The notes: generated by a model not told the origin, from the sequence alone. A stretch of 41,981 nucleotides of DNA from Sergeia podlipaevii (GCA_030849805.1 JASANZ010002072.1:1-41981), one strand, 5' to 3'. Positions 27,804 to 37,331 are shown, counted from the stretch's first letter. Numbers and translations are program-made.

Positions 27804-28322
27804 GCTTTTACTTTCTATCTATCTATGGCTCTGCGTGCTCGATGGTGCTTGCACACGCAGTGAAAAAGAAAGTCAATACCTCTTTCTAGCGGTGTTGGAT
27901 AAGCTTTTTCTGCTGTTCAAGTGTGCACGTATATGATGCTTTTGATGTATCTTTTTTCGTCGTTACTTCTTGTCTGTGTGCAGAGAAAAGAAAAAAAAAA
28001 TAGGGAGGTCATAAGCGAATAAGTTCTAGTGATATTTAGGCATTTACTATTGCTTGAAAAGCACAAAACAGCGCAATGTTGTTCCTGAAGACATTATTGC
28101 ACAAACGGTAGTCACTACGTTCCCGATGCCAAATCAGTAAGCAGGGTATTTTCCCTTTTCCAATAGCACTGTGCCGCTGCTTATCCATGTACTGTACAAA
28201 ATACATTATTTTCTTTTTTCGAGGGTTCTTTTCTGTTCGTACTTACACGGTTACTGTTTAAATGGATTATGCGACAACAAAACAAAAACTTTTACACACA
28301 CACACACACGCAAGAGCCTTCA
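27804..28322. other. Intergenic region, no gene seen
   Basis: About 520 bases with TCTATCTATCTAT at 27814-27826, an A10 tract near 27990-28000 and a (CA)8 repeat at 28294-28309 just after the RCL1 stop codon. Minus-strand pyrimidines complementary to 27862-27873 followed by AG provide a plausible acceptor for the LRR gene. Confidence 0.5.
28294..28309. repeat. (CA)8 / (TG)8 microsatellite
   Basis: Perfect dinucleotide repeat 13 nt beyond the RCL1 stop codon. In the RCL1 transcript it reads (GU)8. Confidence 0.9.
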
Positions 28323-29411
28323 TCAGCTCGACTTCTTCCAGATATTGATGGTATTGCTACCAATGCATGTAACAAGAGTACTAGGAGGAAACTGAGGCCC
28401 AGCAAAAGACGCTTCTTCTTTAATTGCACATGAAACACCAAAATAAGACTCCATGAGCAGCAACGCCGAAACCGCACTCGGTGACAACTGCCCAAAGCGC
28501 ACCGTTGATACCTCATCGGGGCTAAGCGCCATAAGAAGTAACACCATCATCTGATGATGGACATCGACGCAGCCGCCATCGTAGATCTGATCGAGAAGAA
28601 GTGCCGCCGCGCGCTTGCCAACATCCTCAGGTGACTCGTGCGGCATCGCGACCGCCTCTTGCGAAATCGTGCACAACTTACTAGTTGTCTCTGCGACAAG
28701 CAGTACCCCATATCCAGATATCCCCTCGCTCCGATTTGCCTTTGAGTTGTCAAGGTCCGTCACAACATACACGTCGGGCAGCAGGTTCAGAAGTACGCCC
28801 TTGGCAGCAGTGGCCGCACGTTGAGGTAAGTCAGAAGCAGTGCGGCATGCAAAAGCAATACCACGAACTCGGCGCACGCGGCCCCTTTCCTTCGTGATTG
28901 CACTGTTCAGTTTTCGCACCGCCTTCACTTGAAGCTCCACGGCTCCGCCGCCACCTGGAGGGGAACCGCGACGAATGACACGCACACTGCTCTGTACACC
29001 AAACAACTGTAACCAGCGCGTTGTGACTGTGCGGAGCGTGTCAACGGAGAGATCCAGCTCACCTTGCGTTGCCCCAACAAATGTGATGGACGAGTCGTAC
29101 TTGGCAAATGGCAAAATAAGCATAGCAGCTTCTATAATATACGTCACACACCGCGCCGAGGGCACATCGTGAGAAAATGATCCACCAAGGATCATGCCAG
29201 GAGAGAAAGACAGTGTTGTGTTGTAGTCAGTACATTGAAATGTAGAGCCACTCGTAACGCGATCTAAAAACTTTAGGAAGTTCGCCTCAAAGGGCTGAAT
29301 ACCCATGGGATCCTCATCATCGTGAATACCAGTAATCCTCACTGGCTTCTTTGCTAGCAGACTGCACACAAGATGGTGCCTAAATAGGCTACTGCCCTCG
29401 AAGTGCAACAT
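28323..29411 (-). CDS. RCL1: RNA 3'-terminal phosphate cyclase-like protein RCL1
   Basis: 362 aa starting MLHFEGSSLFRHHLVCSLLA (ATG at 29409-29411). The family fingerprint runs throughout: an N-terminal F.G...FR..LV...L..KPVRI, FEANFLKFLDRVTSGS, SPGMILGGSFSHDVPSARC, VIRRGSPPGGGGAVELQV, RRVRGIAFACRTA, GYGVLLVAETTSK, and GGCVDVHHQMMVLLLMALS near the end. RCL1 belongs to the cyclase fold but, unlike RtcA, has no catalytic His. It works with Bms1/U3 snoRNP in the nucleolus at early 18S rRNA cleavage (family knowledge). An in-frame ATG 6 codons upstream (29427-29429) lies before the first AG after the pyrimidine tract, so the downstream ATG is preferred. Open frame beyond that is (CA)n and T-tract translation. 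Confidence 0.95.
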   Translation of the reverse strand: MLHFEGSSLFRHHLVCSLLAKKPVRITGIHDDEDPMGIQPFEANFLKFLDRVTSGSTFQCTDYNTTLSFSPGMILGGSFSHDVPSARCVTYIIEAAMLILPFAKYDSSITFVGATQGELDLSVDTLRTVTTRWLQLFGVQSSVRVIRRGSPPGGGGAVELQVKAVRKLNSAITKERGRVRRVRGIAFACRTASDLPQRAATAAKGVLLNLLPDVYVVTDLDNSKANRSEGISGYGVLLVAETTSKLCTISQEAVAMPHESPEDVGKRAAALLLDQIYDGGCVDVHHQMMVLLLMALSPDEVSTVRFGQLSPSAVSALLLMESYFGVSCAIKEEASFAGPQFPPSTLVTCIGSNTINIWKKSS

Positions 29412-29416
29412 TCTCA

Positions 29417-29448
29417 CTTGGCAATGCATAATAGTAAAGAAGAAAAAG
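29417..29448 (-). promoter_or_regulatory. Predicted trans-splice signal that selects the RCL1 start
   Basis: The minus strand reads CTTTTTCTTCTTTACTATT, then ATGCATTGCCAAG. The first AG after the tract (complement of 29417-29418) lies downstream of the first ATG and 6 nt upstream of the second. Spliced-leader addition there would leave a very short 5' UTR and start translation at 29411, matching the family N-terminus. Confidence 0.5.
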
Positions 29449-29469
29449 TGTGTATGTGTGTGTGTGTGT
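29449..29469. repeat. TG/CA microsatellite with one interruption
   Basis: Plus strand TGTATGTGTGTG..., ten units with one A interruption, immediately upstream (in transcription) of the RCL1 pyrimidine tract. Confidence 0.85.
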
Positions 29470-29872
29470 ACATTTTTTAGAAAAATCACAAGGATGAAAA
29501 CAAGAAGAGAGATGAGCGTAAAGGAGAAAATGCAAAACAAAGTTGCTGTGCAGCAAACAGGTAGATAATGTGGAACAAGAGACCTTAGCTTGATCACTCA
29601 GTTTCTCCGTTGATTTATCATTGCATACTATAAAATAACAGCACAAAAGATGTGAATACTAGCATTCTCTACGCCTACAACATGCAGTGGCGCTCAATTA
29701 CTTGCGTTCTGCCTGACGTTTCCTTGGCCAAACATTTTTAGCCTGCTTTCCAGCCGTTGCCGCTTTTTCCCCCTATAAGCCATGTCGCTGCAACCACGCT
29801 CGGACATACACATACACGTACACCACATGCGTTCCCATACCAAATCCTTAATCCCGCGCCTCTCACATTTGT

Positions 29873-31105
29873 TTAAAAGAATAACCACTTCTTCCGCTTC
29901 GGTGCTGCAGCAGCATCCGCGGCCTGCGAATGTGCCTTTGCTAACATTGCCGCTGCCATCTGGCCGCGCTTATCTGACTCCACTAAAAATGAGGGATCGG
30001 CATGCTCACCAAACTTCTCCTCGTCGTATCCATGTGACACTGACTCATACAGCTTCCACGGCATCGGCACGACGTGCGACTTTGCCAATGTACATAATTC
30101 GCCACAGTCCTCAATAACGTATGATCGCTTCGGGGTGTTACCATGCTTGCTTCCGCCTTGGTTGATGCGCTCAATAACGTTGTAACCACCAATAATGAGA
30201 CCAAAAACCTGCGGCTTGTAGTCACCTGAAGAGACATGAATGGCAAAATTGGGGCTCTCCTTATCTGGCCCATACGCAATGGCGGAAAGAGCTCCGCGCC
30301 ACGCGCCGTTACTAAGATGCTCAGTTGGGAGAAAATTCTTGTTGAACCCGGGCACGTCATGCGTCATTTCGCGTCCATCACCAAAGACGAGACAATGACG
30401 TGGCACAATGGCGGCGAGAGGCATGCCTCTAAAAGAGTCGCCACTGCCGCCACTCCCTGTGCAGCGGCGATGAAAGTACTCGCAGTACAACGGACAGTCC
30501 TCATTCAGAAGTCCAATCACCACCCTACCAATGTCTGATCCATTCTCAGAGATATCAAAGTATACAACGTTACCAATGCGAAGATCTGCTGGCATGTTGT
30601 CCACACCACGCAGCACACGCTCACTCGATAGCTGTGTCTTGTAGAAGACGTAGAGAATGAGAAACACAAGAACAAAAATCCCCAAGCGAACAATTGTCAT
30701 AATAAACGCGTACTGACGAGCATGCTCCTCGCACCATGCCATCATAATCAGCTCTATATCAGTTAAAATGCGCTGAGGAAGAGGGACTTCTTCAATAAGT
30801 GTCAAAGGTAAGCGACGAACGCGCGTAACTGCGTTTCCCTTATCATCCATCACAACAATCGCCTCGTCAACAAACCCTTCATCGTCGCTCTTCTTGCTGC
30901 TTTTCGGGGTTTCCTGCATTGAGTGTTTGTCATCCTGCCGTCTGATGTTCGAGGGGCGATAAAAGAGAAAATGGCGTGTGGCAGTGCTAAACTGGCGCAC
31001 GCTAGAGACCGCCGGCACAAAACACACCCCAACGCCCTGGCAAGGTTGAAAGCGCATTGCTGTGGTCCCAACGCATTGCACCGCAACTCTACGAGTGCAA
31101 AGCAT
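29873..31105 (-). CDS. Membrane-anchored cyclophilin-like protein, probably mitochondrial
   Basis: 410 aa from MLCTRRVAVQCVG (ATG at 31103-31105). Residues 1-55 are Arg/Ser/Val-rich with no acidic residue, like a mitochondrial presequence. One strong membrane helix spans about 133-155 (AFIMTIVRLGIFVLVFLILY). Residues about 180-345 follow the cyclophilin fold: VYFDISENGSDIGRVVIGLL, then CPLYCEYFHRRCTG, LSAIAYGPDKESPNFAIHV, and PQVFGLIIGGYNVIERINQG. The peptidyl-prolyl isomerase motif FHRxIP...QGGD is replaced by LAAIVPRHCLVFGDG, so the catalytic Arg is gone and isomerase activity is doubtful. A Lys/Ala-rich tail ends in KRKKWLFF. Family assignment is good; location and function (a chaperone-like scaffold at an organelle membrane) are inference. 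Confidence 0.82.
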   Translation of the reverse strand: MLCTRRVAVQCVGTTAMRFQPCQGVGVCFVPAVSSVRQFSTATRHFLFYRPSNIRRQDDKHSMQETPKSSKKSDDEGFVDEAIVVMDDKGNAVTRVRRLPLTLIEEVPLPQRILTDIELIMMAWCEEHARQYAFIMTIVRLGIFVLVFLILYVFYKTQLSSERVLRGVDNMPADLRIGNVVYFDISENGSDIGRVVIGLLNEDCPLYCEYFHRRCTGSGGSGDSFRGMPLAAIVPRHCLVFGDGREMTHDVPGFNKNFLPTEHLSNGAWRGALSAIAYGPDKESPNFAIHVSSGDYKPQVFGLIIGGYNVIERINQGGSKHGNTPKRSYVIEDCGELCTLAKSHVVPMPWKLYESVSHGYDEEKFGEHADPSFLVESDKRGQMAAAMLAKAHSQAADAAAAPKRKKWLFF

Positions 31106-31711
31106 CCCCACTATTTCCTTTTTTCGTGTGTATGTATCACTCCTTTTTCTCTCTCTCTCTCTGTATATAGCTTGCTCTCCGTTCTTTATGAAAAATCTGT
31201 GAAGACGCGTTTACGTGCTAGTGTGTGTGTATGTTCTCGATACGCTAGCCTGTTACTTGTAATAACTACATGCCATAATCAAAAATAGAAGGTTGATTCC
31301 AACAAAAAGGATGCCCTTTTTCAGCAAACATCTTTACAAAACCAAAGCCACTTCTGAGCCAACCCCGATTCTATTATTCTTTTGTTGATGTTCTTGTTTT
31401 TGCTAAAAGAAGCCTATTTGGGCTCCATAAGAAACAATTATAATTTTATGATCTCATCCACATCCCAAGTAAACACAAAAAAGGGCATTCGTTCACTCAT
31501 CAAGTATCTAACAGCAATGCAACACCAACTCATTTTCACTACAATTCAAGATCGACGTGCATCTCAAAAAATAAGTCCCGACAATAGTTTTGTTGGCGCA
31601 CTCAAATCCCTTTGTATTGGTTCTTTCAACAACAGCAAAAAAGCTTTTGTGTATGTGTTTCGTCACCCACTTCTGCCACCTCCACTCTAAGACGCCTTCT
31701 GAGAAAAGAAG
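31106..31711. other. Intergenic region, no gene seen
   Basis: About 605 bases holding the CK2 3' UTR and the cyclophilin-like gene's leader. It includes a (TC)n stretch at 31148-31162 (GA-rich on the coding strand), a short TG stretch near 31220-31230, and low-complexity A/T sequence. Plus-strand frames at 31382-31887 have no recognisable features. Confidence 0.5.
31148..31162. repeat. (TC)n microsatellite
   Basis: Seven TC units upstream of the cyclophilin-like gene; purine (GA) on the coding strand, so it is not a splice tract for that gene. Confidence 0.85.
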
Positions 31712-32785
31712 CTACTTCCCCGGTGCATCTGTGTTTCCGTCGCCTGCTGTGTGGGCAATCATGCCATCAAATGACGGTGATCCCTCCTTTGGTCGTACAG
31801 GGTCAAAATAAGGGTGTTCCATCGCCTCCTTCGCCTGAATACGATCAACATGGTCGTACCTCAGAAGCTTATCTAGAAAATCGATAGCCTCAGGAGGGCA
31901 TAGATGCTGGCTTTCAGGAGTTATAAAAGAAGACCATGGTTTTCGCGTGTGCCTTCCTATTTCCGCTAAGTGGGCACTGGGGATGGTTGCGTTGTATTTG
32001 CGCAAGTAGCTCATCAAGTCGTCCGTGCCCAACACGCGAGCAATGCGTCCAAGCTGATCCATATTGTCCCTGCCACGAAAAAACGGTTCTTTCATAAAGA
32101 TCATTCCGGCTAGCATGCAACCTAAAGACCACATATCGAGGCGATAATCGTATGTTGGAAGTTCTACCAGAAGTTCAGGGCCCTTGAAGTACCGTGACGC
32201 CACACGTGAGTTGTACGTTGTCGAGGGATGATAAAATTCCGCCAGGCCCCAGTCAATCAGCTTCAACTTGCGGCGCTTATGGTCAATGCAAATGTTCGTC
32301 GGCTTCACGTCCCGATGCATAATTCCGTGTGCGTGTGCGTACTCGAGCGCAATAAGAACCTGGTAAATGTAGTAGCGAACATCCAAATCGGAAAAACTGG
32401 GAAATACAACGCGAAAGTCAGAAGCGTCCACAAACTCAAAGATGAAAGACGGAGTTTTGCTGCTGGGGTCACGTACCACATCATATAACTCAACAATGTT
32501 GGGCCCCCCTTTCAGAGTCTGCAGAATCTTCAGTTCACGTAAAATCTTCTTCTTTTTGACGGGTTTAAGAACCTTGATCACAACTGGGCGTGGCACTTCT
32601 GTATCGATGCCTAGAAACACATCACTGTACTTTCCCCGTCCAATTTTTTGTTCAACCTCAAAGCGATCAGGACTGTTCCATTGAACGCGTAACGAATCGT
32701 AATCCCAGTACTCGCGTGGGAGACTGACGTTCACGCGAGAGTAACGATGTTCCCAGCTCGCCACGGGGAGCGATGACCCAGACAT
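31712..32785 (-). CDS. CK2A: Casein kinase 2 catalytic subunit alpha
   Basis: 357 aa, ATG at 32783-32785. It is a complete kinase domain with CK2 hallmarks: the N-terminal [13 protein letters not shown], glycine loop [10 protein letters not shown] (about 48-57), [20 protein letters not shown] with Lys71 and the basic KKKK cluster that binds substrates/heparin, HRDVKP (157-162), DWG instead of DFG at 178-180, the APE-loop [20 protein letters not shown], and the C-lobe [23 protein letters not shown]2 phosphorylates acidic Ser/Thr sites in nucleus and cytosol and is constitutively active. One oddity: the residue after HRDVKP, normally His in CK2, is Thr163. The C-terminal tail is short, as in trypanosomatid CK2. 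It is one of possibly two CK2 alpha paralogues. Confidence 0.96.
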   Translation of the reverse strand: MSGSSLPVASWEHRYSRVNVSLPREYWDYDSLRVQWNSPDRFEVEQKIGRGKYSDVFLGIDTEVPRPVVIKVLKPVKKKKILRELKILQTLKGGPNIVELYDVVRDPSSKTPSFIFEFVDASDFRVVFPSFSDLDVRYYIYQVLIALEYAHAHGIMHRDVKPTNICIDHKRRKLKLIDWGLAEFYHPSTTYNSRVASRYFKGPELLVELPTYDYRLDMWSLGCMLAGMIFMKEPFFRGRDNMDQLGRIARVLGTDDLMSYLRKYNATIPSAHLAEIGRHTRKPWSSFITPESQHLCPPEAIDFLDKLLRYDHVDRIQAKEAMEHPYFDPVRPKEGSPSFDGMIAHTAGDGNTDAPGK

Positions 32786-33363
32786 TCAAATCTGGTATGC
32801 GTCTTTGCGCTTCTATTCCTTCGGCTCTGTAGACTTGTGAAAAGAAGTGTACGCGTACAAAATTGGTTCTGTGAACCGCGCAAAGTTTCCTAAGCCTGTC
32901 TTCTCTAGTTGGGCCTTCTTTTATTTTTTACAACCAGTTGGCAAAATTGATTTCCTTACTTAACTGATTATTCCCAAAAAAGGCAAAAAAAAAGTTGTAC
33001 AAAAAAAAGAACAGATAGATAGATGAAGTAAAACATGCCGAATTCAAAAGTGAAATGCAGATGTCCATCACAAGCAAGCAAAAAATAATAATAACAATGA
33101 AAAAGGCTGCTCATATTAAGAATCGTGTAAAAAAGAAAAAAAAACGTAAAGTAAAAAAGAAACTAATGAGAACAAGTACAAATAAAGCACTTTTCAACGG
33201 CATGTTAGCGCGCGTCTCCGAGAAGCTTCATTTTATTTTTTGCCTTTGTCATTGTTGCTAAAAAGCACGCAGGAACGACATCAGAAATATCATCCCACAC
33301 AAAAGGGAAAAAATTCGGCAATCAAAAATATATACCTTGCGATAGCAACAATCAAAATAAGTG
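32786..33363. other. Intergenic region, very A-rich
   Basis: About 580 bases, strongly A-rich on the plus strand from about 32970 to 33180, with AGATAGATAGATGA at 33013-33026. This corresponds to T-rich sequence on the transcript (USP7-like 3' UTR) and the pyrimidine signal for CK2. No gene is seen. Confidence 0.5.
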
Positions 33364-36300
33364 TCAGTTCAAGATGACTACCTTTTCCTCCCGTTTTGCA
33401 TGACGTTTTGCGGTTGGTGCGTGCTCTAGGCCAAGAAAGGCTGCCTTGGCTGGTTCGCGCCGGTTTGGCCTATACGCTTCTTCGGGGCAGAACTCTCTCA
33501 ACTGTATTCCCATAGGAGTATCTGGTGCAACCTCCACAACACGATTCTCTTTCACCAAGCACACCCTCCAGTCCTGTACAGCCGCAAAACTCATATCTAG
33601 CTTCCTGGCAATACGCCTCAAGAGCATGCTTGGCAACTCAGTGTAGCTAATATAGATACTGAACGGCTCGCTGTGCGCCTCAACCTGGTCCTTTCGCTGG
33701 CGCACCATCGTAAAGTGATGCACTTGAACGAGCGCCTGATCCTCTCGTGGCACATCAGGAATGGGCTGCGGGATGCGCTCGATTCGATACTCTGCGCTTT
33801 CCTCAAATGTTTGATTCTCGAGAACGAGAGCATGATCTTTGTCAAGGACATTGTAAATGCGACTTTTCCACACATCAACCAGACGAAATTCCTTCCATGC
33901 ATCCACGCTTCTCAAGTTTATCAAAAACTTTACAAACTCTTCTGTTGAATTTGTACTATTGTCCTCGTCGCTATACAAAGTTGCTGCTGTTGTAGTAAAC
34001 TGTGTGGCGGTGTCCGCTATTGTCGGCACGGTTGGTCCCCACGGCTGCAAGCCCGCCACGAAATCGCGTTGGATATCTTCGATGCATGCACTAAAGAGTT
34101 CTTGTGGAGTGATAGGACTCTCGCGTGGCATCAAAATCCAATGTAAGCTCATGGACTTCACGTTTTCTCCATACAGCTTAAACTGAAGTGAGTGCGCTGA
34201 CTCAATTTCAGTAACCGTGAACTTGCAGTATTCATAATACAGGCACTTGGACAAGGATGTGATGCGGTTGGTTGCTGGAGTTAACAGCTTGGCAAGCGTT
34301 GGTCTGTCCTTCTTCTTGCCCTTCATAAAGTATGGCATTTCTGTGTCGGGGTTATGTCTTGTGAAGCGAACGCGGTCGTATTCCGATGGTACGCCAATGA
34401 GGCATGCCACGTAACGTTGCAGCTGCTCATATGACATGTCATCCGCCAACTCAGTAGAAATAAGCGATGGGAACTTAGGCGGTAAGTTGAGCTTGATTTC
34501 AACAGGTATTCTGTGTTGCAAAAAGTGCTGGAAGCTCTGAATGTTGGGATAAAAAATGCTACCTTCATTCCCCTGTGAGGTTTCCACCTGCCAGATAAGA
34601 ATATCGCCAGAGTGCAGCTCTGTACACGATGAAAAGGTATTGTCCATATCTTCCTTCACTACGTGCATAGTGCCTGGGACACCCCTCGTAGGTAGTGGGC
34701 TGTCTTGTGTTGGTGTAGCCCACCCATTGCTGCTTCCTGCGCCAGCAATAGTAAGATCCAAAGGTGCCTGAATGATGCTTGCTTTGGGCTTCCTTCCCCC
34801 AGAAAGGTGATGGCCGCAGAACTTCTTCAACTCATCTGGTAAGCGTCCAATCATATCACGAACCTTTTCCTCTATCTGTATCAGCGCCTTGTGTGCATCC
34901 CCGCGTGAGTTTCGAAGAACAACTGTACTGCCAAGAACAAATACCTTCAGCAAGAGCGGGTCGTAAAGCTTGTGATGCAAGATTTGGTACTCTTGCTCAT
35001 CTTCATCACCCAGTGAGATGAAAGATGTGTTTGTTGGAGTAGTAACCAAAACACAACACTCTCCATTACAATCCATAAGATCCTGCACCTTCATGCCGGG
35101 TTTTACTTGAGCATGCAGACGCTTGTCTCCAAACTCACTTCGCAGTGCGGTGAACCAGAGTATTTGCTCGGTAGGCTTTATGTTGAGTTGGCGCTCAGCA
35201 AATTTCACGCACTCAGGCAGCGCTTCAGCCTCAAGCAGCACACGTAATGTGCGATTAGACGAAAACTTGTGTGAAGGCGGACACGCTGACGTTAAGAATT
35301 CTTCTTCATCTACGAAATCGGCTGGTTGAATAAAGTGTACGCGCCCGTATAAATAATCCTCCGCCCTTTCGCGTCTCTTCCGCTCCCGCTCCTCTTGATC
35401 TCTATTTAGCTGTTCTAAGACGTGGAACGGAACATCATCAGCACCGATAGGACGCAACAATTTGTCCATCTGGCTTGTTCGAATATAAACCAGCATATAT
35501 GCACTGGCGGTATTGGGAACTTCAGATCCCCAGTAATTCAAACGGTATCCGCCAAAATTTGCGCCAAAAACCTCCTTAAATGTCGCAGGCGTGACCATCT
35601 CGTCATTGAACTTGTACCAGATACCGGAGCACTTCAAAAAGCAAAAATAATGTCCAAATCCAGTGTTAGAGCCTGAGTGCACAAGCACACTACAAAGTGT
35701 GTAATGGGAGTACTCGGGTGGAGCATCAGGCATATAGCGTGACATATCGAAAGTATTATAGAACGCCCAGCGGGAAAAAACTTTGGTCTCGCCACGCTCC
35801 ACGTCATAGTCAAAACGCGCAAGATGCAACAGCAGCACAGGTGGCGTCTCCTTTAAACACACGCCTTTTTCCGCTCGATGGTACGTTTTATTTCCGTCCC
35901 GTTCGAGGCAATATTTGTTTTTGCCATCAAGGACCTCCACTTGAAAAAAGGCATCAAAACTCTCATAAATGTCGCTTTTGTTTTTCACAACTAGTTGGAT
36001 ATCATAAAAAGGCTCTTCTCTTGCTCCATAATAATCTGCTTCCTCAACCTTCACATAACTTTCAAGAGATCCTTTAAACAATTTGTGAATGGCATTCTCA
36101 CTGTGCTTCGTGGATCTTTCGGGGCTCGGGTTCTGTGCATTGAGTTTGCTCTCAAGGTTGTCTAGAAGCACACGTGTCAGCTCATGCACGTCATGTTGAA
36201 TAAAGCTATCAGCAGAACTCCATCCAAATGACTCCGTCAGCTCAGTCGTACCAATTGCCGCGGAAGCAGTCTGCAACATGCAGAACAATCGCTGCAATGC

Positions 36301-36894
36301 ATAGGGAATAGATTTAGCTTCATTATTATCGCCATCTTTTTGAATGCGTGCCTCATCTCCGGTTGGCATTTGATAAATAATAGAACGAAAAGCAGATATA
36401 TGAAAAAGTGCTTGAAGCAACGAGTTTAAGTAGCACGTTGCACCTTGATTCAAAAGACCATTGTAGTGAAGGTTGGCGCCAACTGAAATGGCGAGTGTGC
36501 TCTTCTCTGTTGCGGCAGACGTTCCCAACTCAGGCACAAACGGGTCTCGATAAGGTGCGCTATTGACCGATGGATGTCCCAATAGTGGTGCATTGAACGA
36601 AAAAGGCGACCATTGGCGAGCAGACAGCTGCCGATGAATAAGGTAACGATTATCGATACTCCCTGGCCCATGATTTGATGTCAAGTGTTGTAAAGCCCGC
36701 AAAAATACAGGAAAAAGCAATGGATCAATCCCACACTGCTTGAAAACAGTGATACGTTCTTGCCCAGTCATCGTCGCAAGATCAGATAAAGAACAACTAC
36801 ATTTTTCTAAGGACGCTTCTGAGGGAAGACTCTTGCGATTAAACATCTCATCATTCCAAAAGACGTGCCTCACGACTTCTAGAACAGACAGCAT
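33364..36894 (-). CDS. USP7: USP7-like ubiquitin carboxyl-terminal hydrolase
   Basis: 1176 aa, ATG at 36892-36894. The catalytic domain (about residues 144-475) shows the Cys box GLLNQGATCYLNSLLQALF (Cys154), the QHDVHELTRVLLDNLE box, FYDIQL, LHLARFDYD and the His box SGSNTGFGHYFCFLK (His415) with WYKFNDEMV (Asn430/Asp431). The long C-terminal part (about 490-1176) with repeated ubiquitin-like modules is characteristic of USP7/Ubp15. Human USP7 has an N-terminal MATH/TRAF substrate-binding domain. Here residues 1-140 do not show it. T. brucei Usp7 has been linked to turnover of invariant surface glycoproteins (established knowledge, not seen here). All catalytic residues are present. The C-terminal residues KRHAKREEKVVI are basic. 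Confidence 0.93.
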   Translation of the reverse strand: MLSVLEVVRHVFWNDEMFNRKSLPSEASLEKCSCSLSDLATMTGQERITVFKQCGIDPLLFPVFLRALQHLTSNHGPGSIDNRYLIHRQLSARQWSPFSFNAPLLGHPSVNSAPYRDPFVPELGTSAATEKSTLAISVGANLHYNGLLNQGATCYLNSLLQALFHISAFRSIIYQMPTGDEARIQKDGDNNEAKSIPYALQRLFCMLQTASAAIGTTELTESFGWSSADSFIQHDVHELTRVLLDNLESKLNAQNPSPERSTKHSENAIHKLFKGSLESYVKVEEADYYGAREEPFYDIQLVVKNKSDIYESFDAFFQVEVLDGKNKYCLERDGNKTYHRAEKGVCLKETPPVLLLHLARFDYDVERGETKVFSRWAFYNTFDMSRYMPDAPPEYSHYTLCSVLVHSGSNTGFGHYFCFLKCSGIWYKFNDEMVTPATFKEVFGANFGGYRLNYWGSEVPNTASAYMLVYIRTSQMDKLLRPIGADDVPFHVLEQLNRDQEERERKRRERAEDYLYGRVHFIQPADFVDEEEFLTSACPPSHKFSSNRTLRVLLEAEALPECVKFAERQLNIKPTEQILWFTALRSEFGDKRLHAQVKPGMKVQDLMDCNGECCVLVTTPTNTSFISLGDEDEQEYQILHHKLYDPLLLKVFVLGSTVVLRNSRGDAHKALIQIEEKVRDMIGRLPDELKKFCGHHLSGGRKPKASIIQAPLDLTIAGAGSSNGWATPTQDSPLPTRGVPGTMHVVKEDMDNTFSSCTELHSGDILIWQVETSQGNEGSIFYPNIQSFQHFLQHRIPVEIKLNLPPKFPSLISTELADDMSYEQLQRYVACLIGVPSEYDRVRFTRHNPDTEMPYFMKGKKKDRPTLAKLLTPATNRITSLSKCLYYEYCKFTVTEIESAHSLQFKLYGENVKSMSLHWILMPRESPITPQELFSACIEDIQRDFVAGLQPWGPTVPTIADTATQFTTTAATLYSDEDNSTNSTEEFVKFLINLRSVDAWKEFRLVDVWKSRIYNVLDKDHALVLENQTFEESAEYRIERIPQPIPDVPREDQALVQVHHFTMVRQRKDQVEAHSEPFSIYISYTELPSMLLRRIARKLDMSFAAVQDWRVCLVKENRVVEVAPDTPMGIQLREFCPEEAYRPNRREPAKAAFLGLEHAPTAKRHAKREEKVVILN

Positions 36895-37331
36895 GATTAA
36901 CTAAGATTACAGCTCAACGATAAACGTACGTAGATAATCCCCTCCCTTTTTTATCAGGACTTTTTCGCTAAAGGAAGTGCGACAAAACTTTTGGAAAATA
37001 AATAAGTAAAAAGAAAAACGTGTAGGCGTCATTTTTTAAAGTAAGCTGTCATAAAAAAAATATCCAACAAATAGATCTCATTATGATGATGACAGAACTA
37101 TAGCACTTACTTGTATGTGATATCACAACTAACACGCCATGAAATACACAAGTACAGCACATCAAGTAGAACCCAATGCACCTGCTAAACGCATATAATG
37201 GGCACTTACTTACAAACGTCTTTTTTTTTCTCATATTAGTAGTAGTAATGATACCCGCCTCTATAACAACTGAGCACAACAGTTGGAAAACAAAATAAGT
37301 TACATCATCATCTCATTACATGCCAATTGCA
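36895..37331. other. Intergenic region, no gene seen
   Basis: About 435 AT-rich bases between the roadblock and USP7-like genes. A minus-strand frame at 37049-37279 has no recognisable features and low coding likelihood. T-rich minus-strand stretches near 36965-37020 can serve as splice signal for the USP7-like gene. Confidence 0.5.

Larger units (their letters stand above)
29412..29872. other. Intergenic region between RCL1 and the cyclophilin-like gene
   Basis: About 460 bases with the RCL1 splice region, a CA/TG repeat (29449-29469) and a 29-codon ATG frame on the minus strand at 29694-29783 (MAYRGKKRQRLESRLKMFGQ...). That frame is too short and without context to call a gene. Otherwise nothing is seen. 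Confidence 0.5.
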
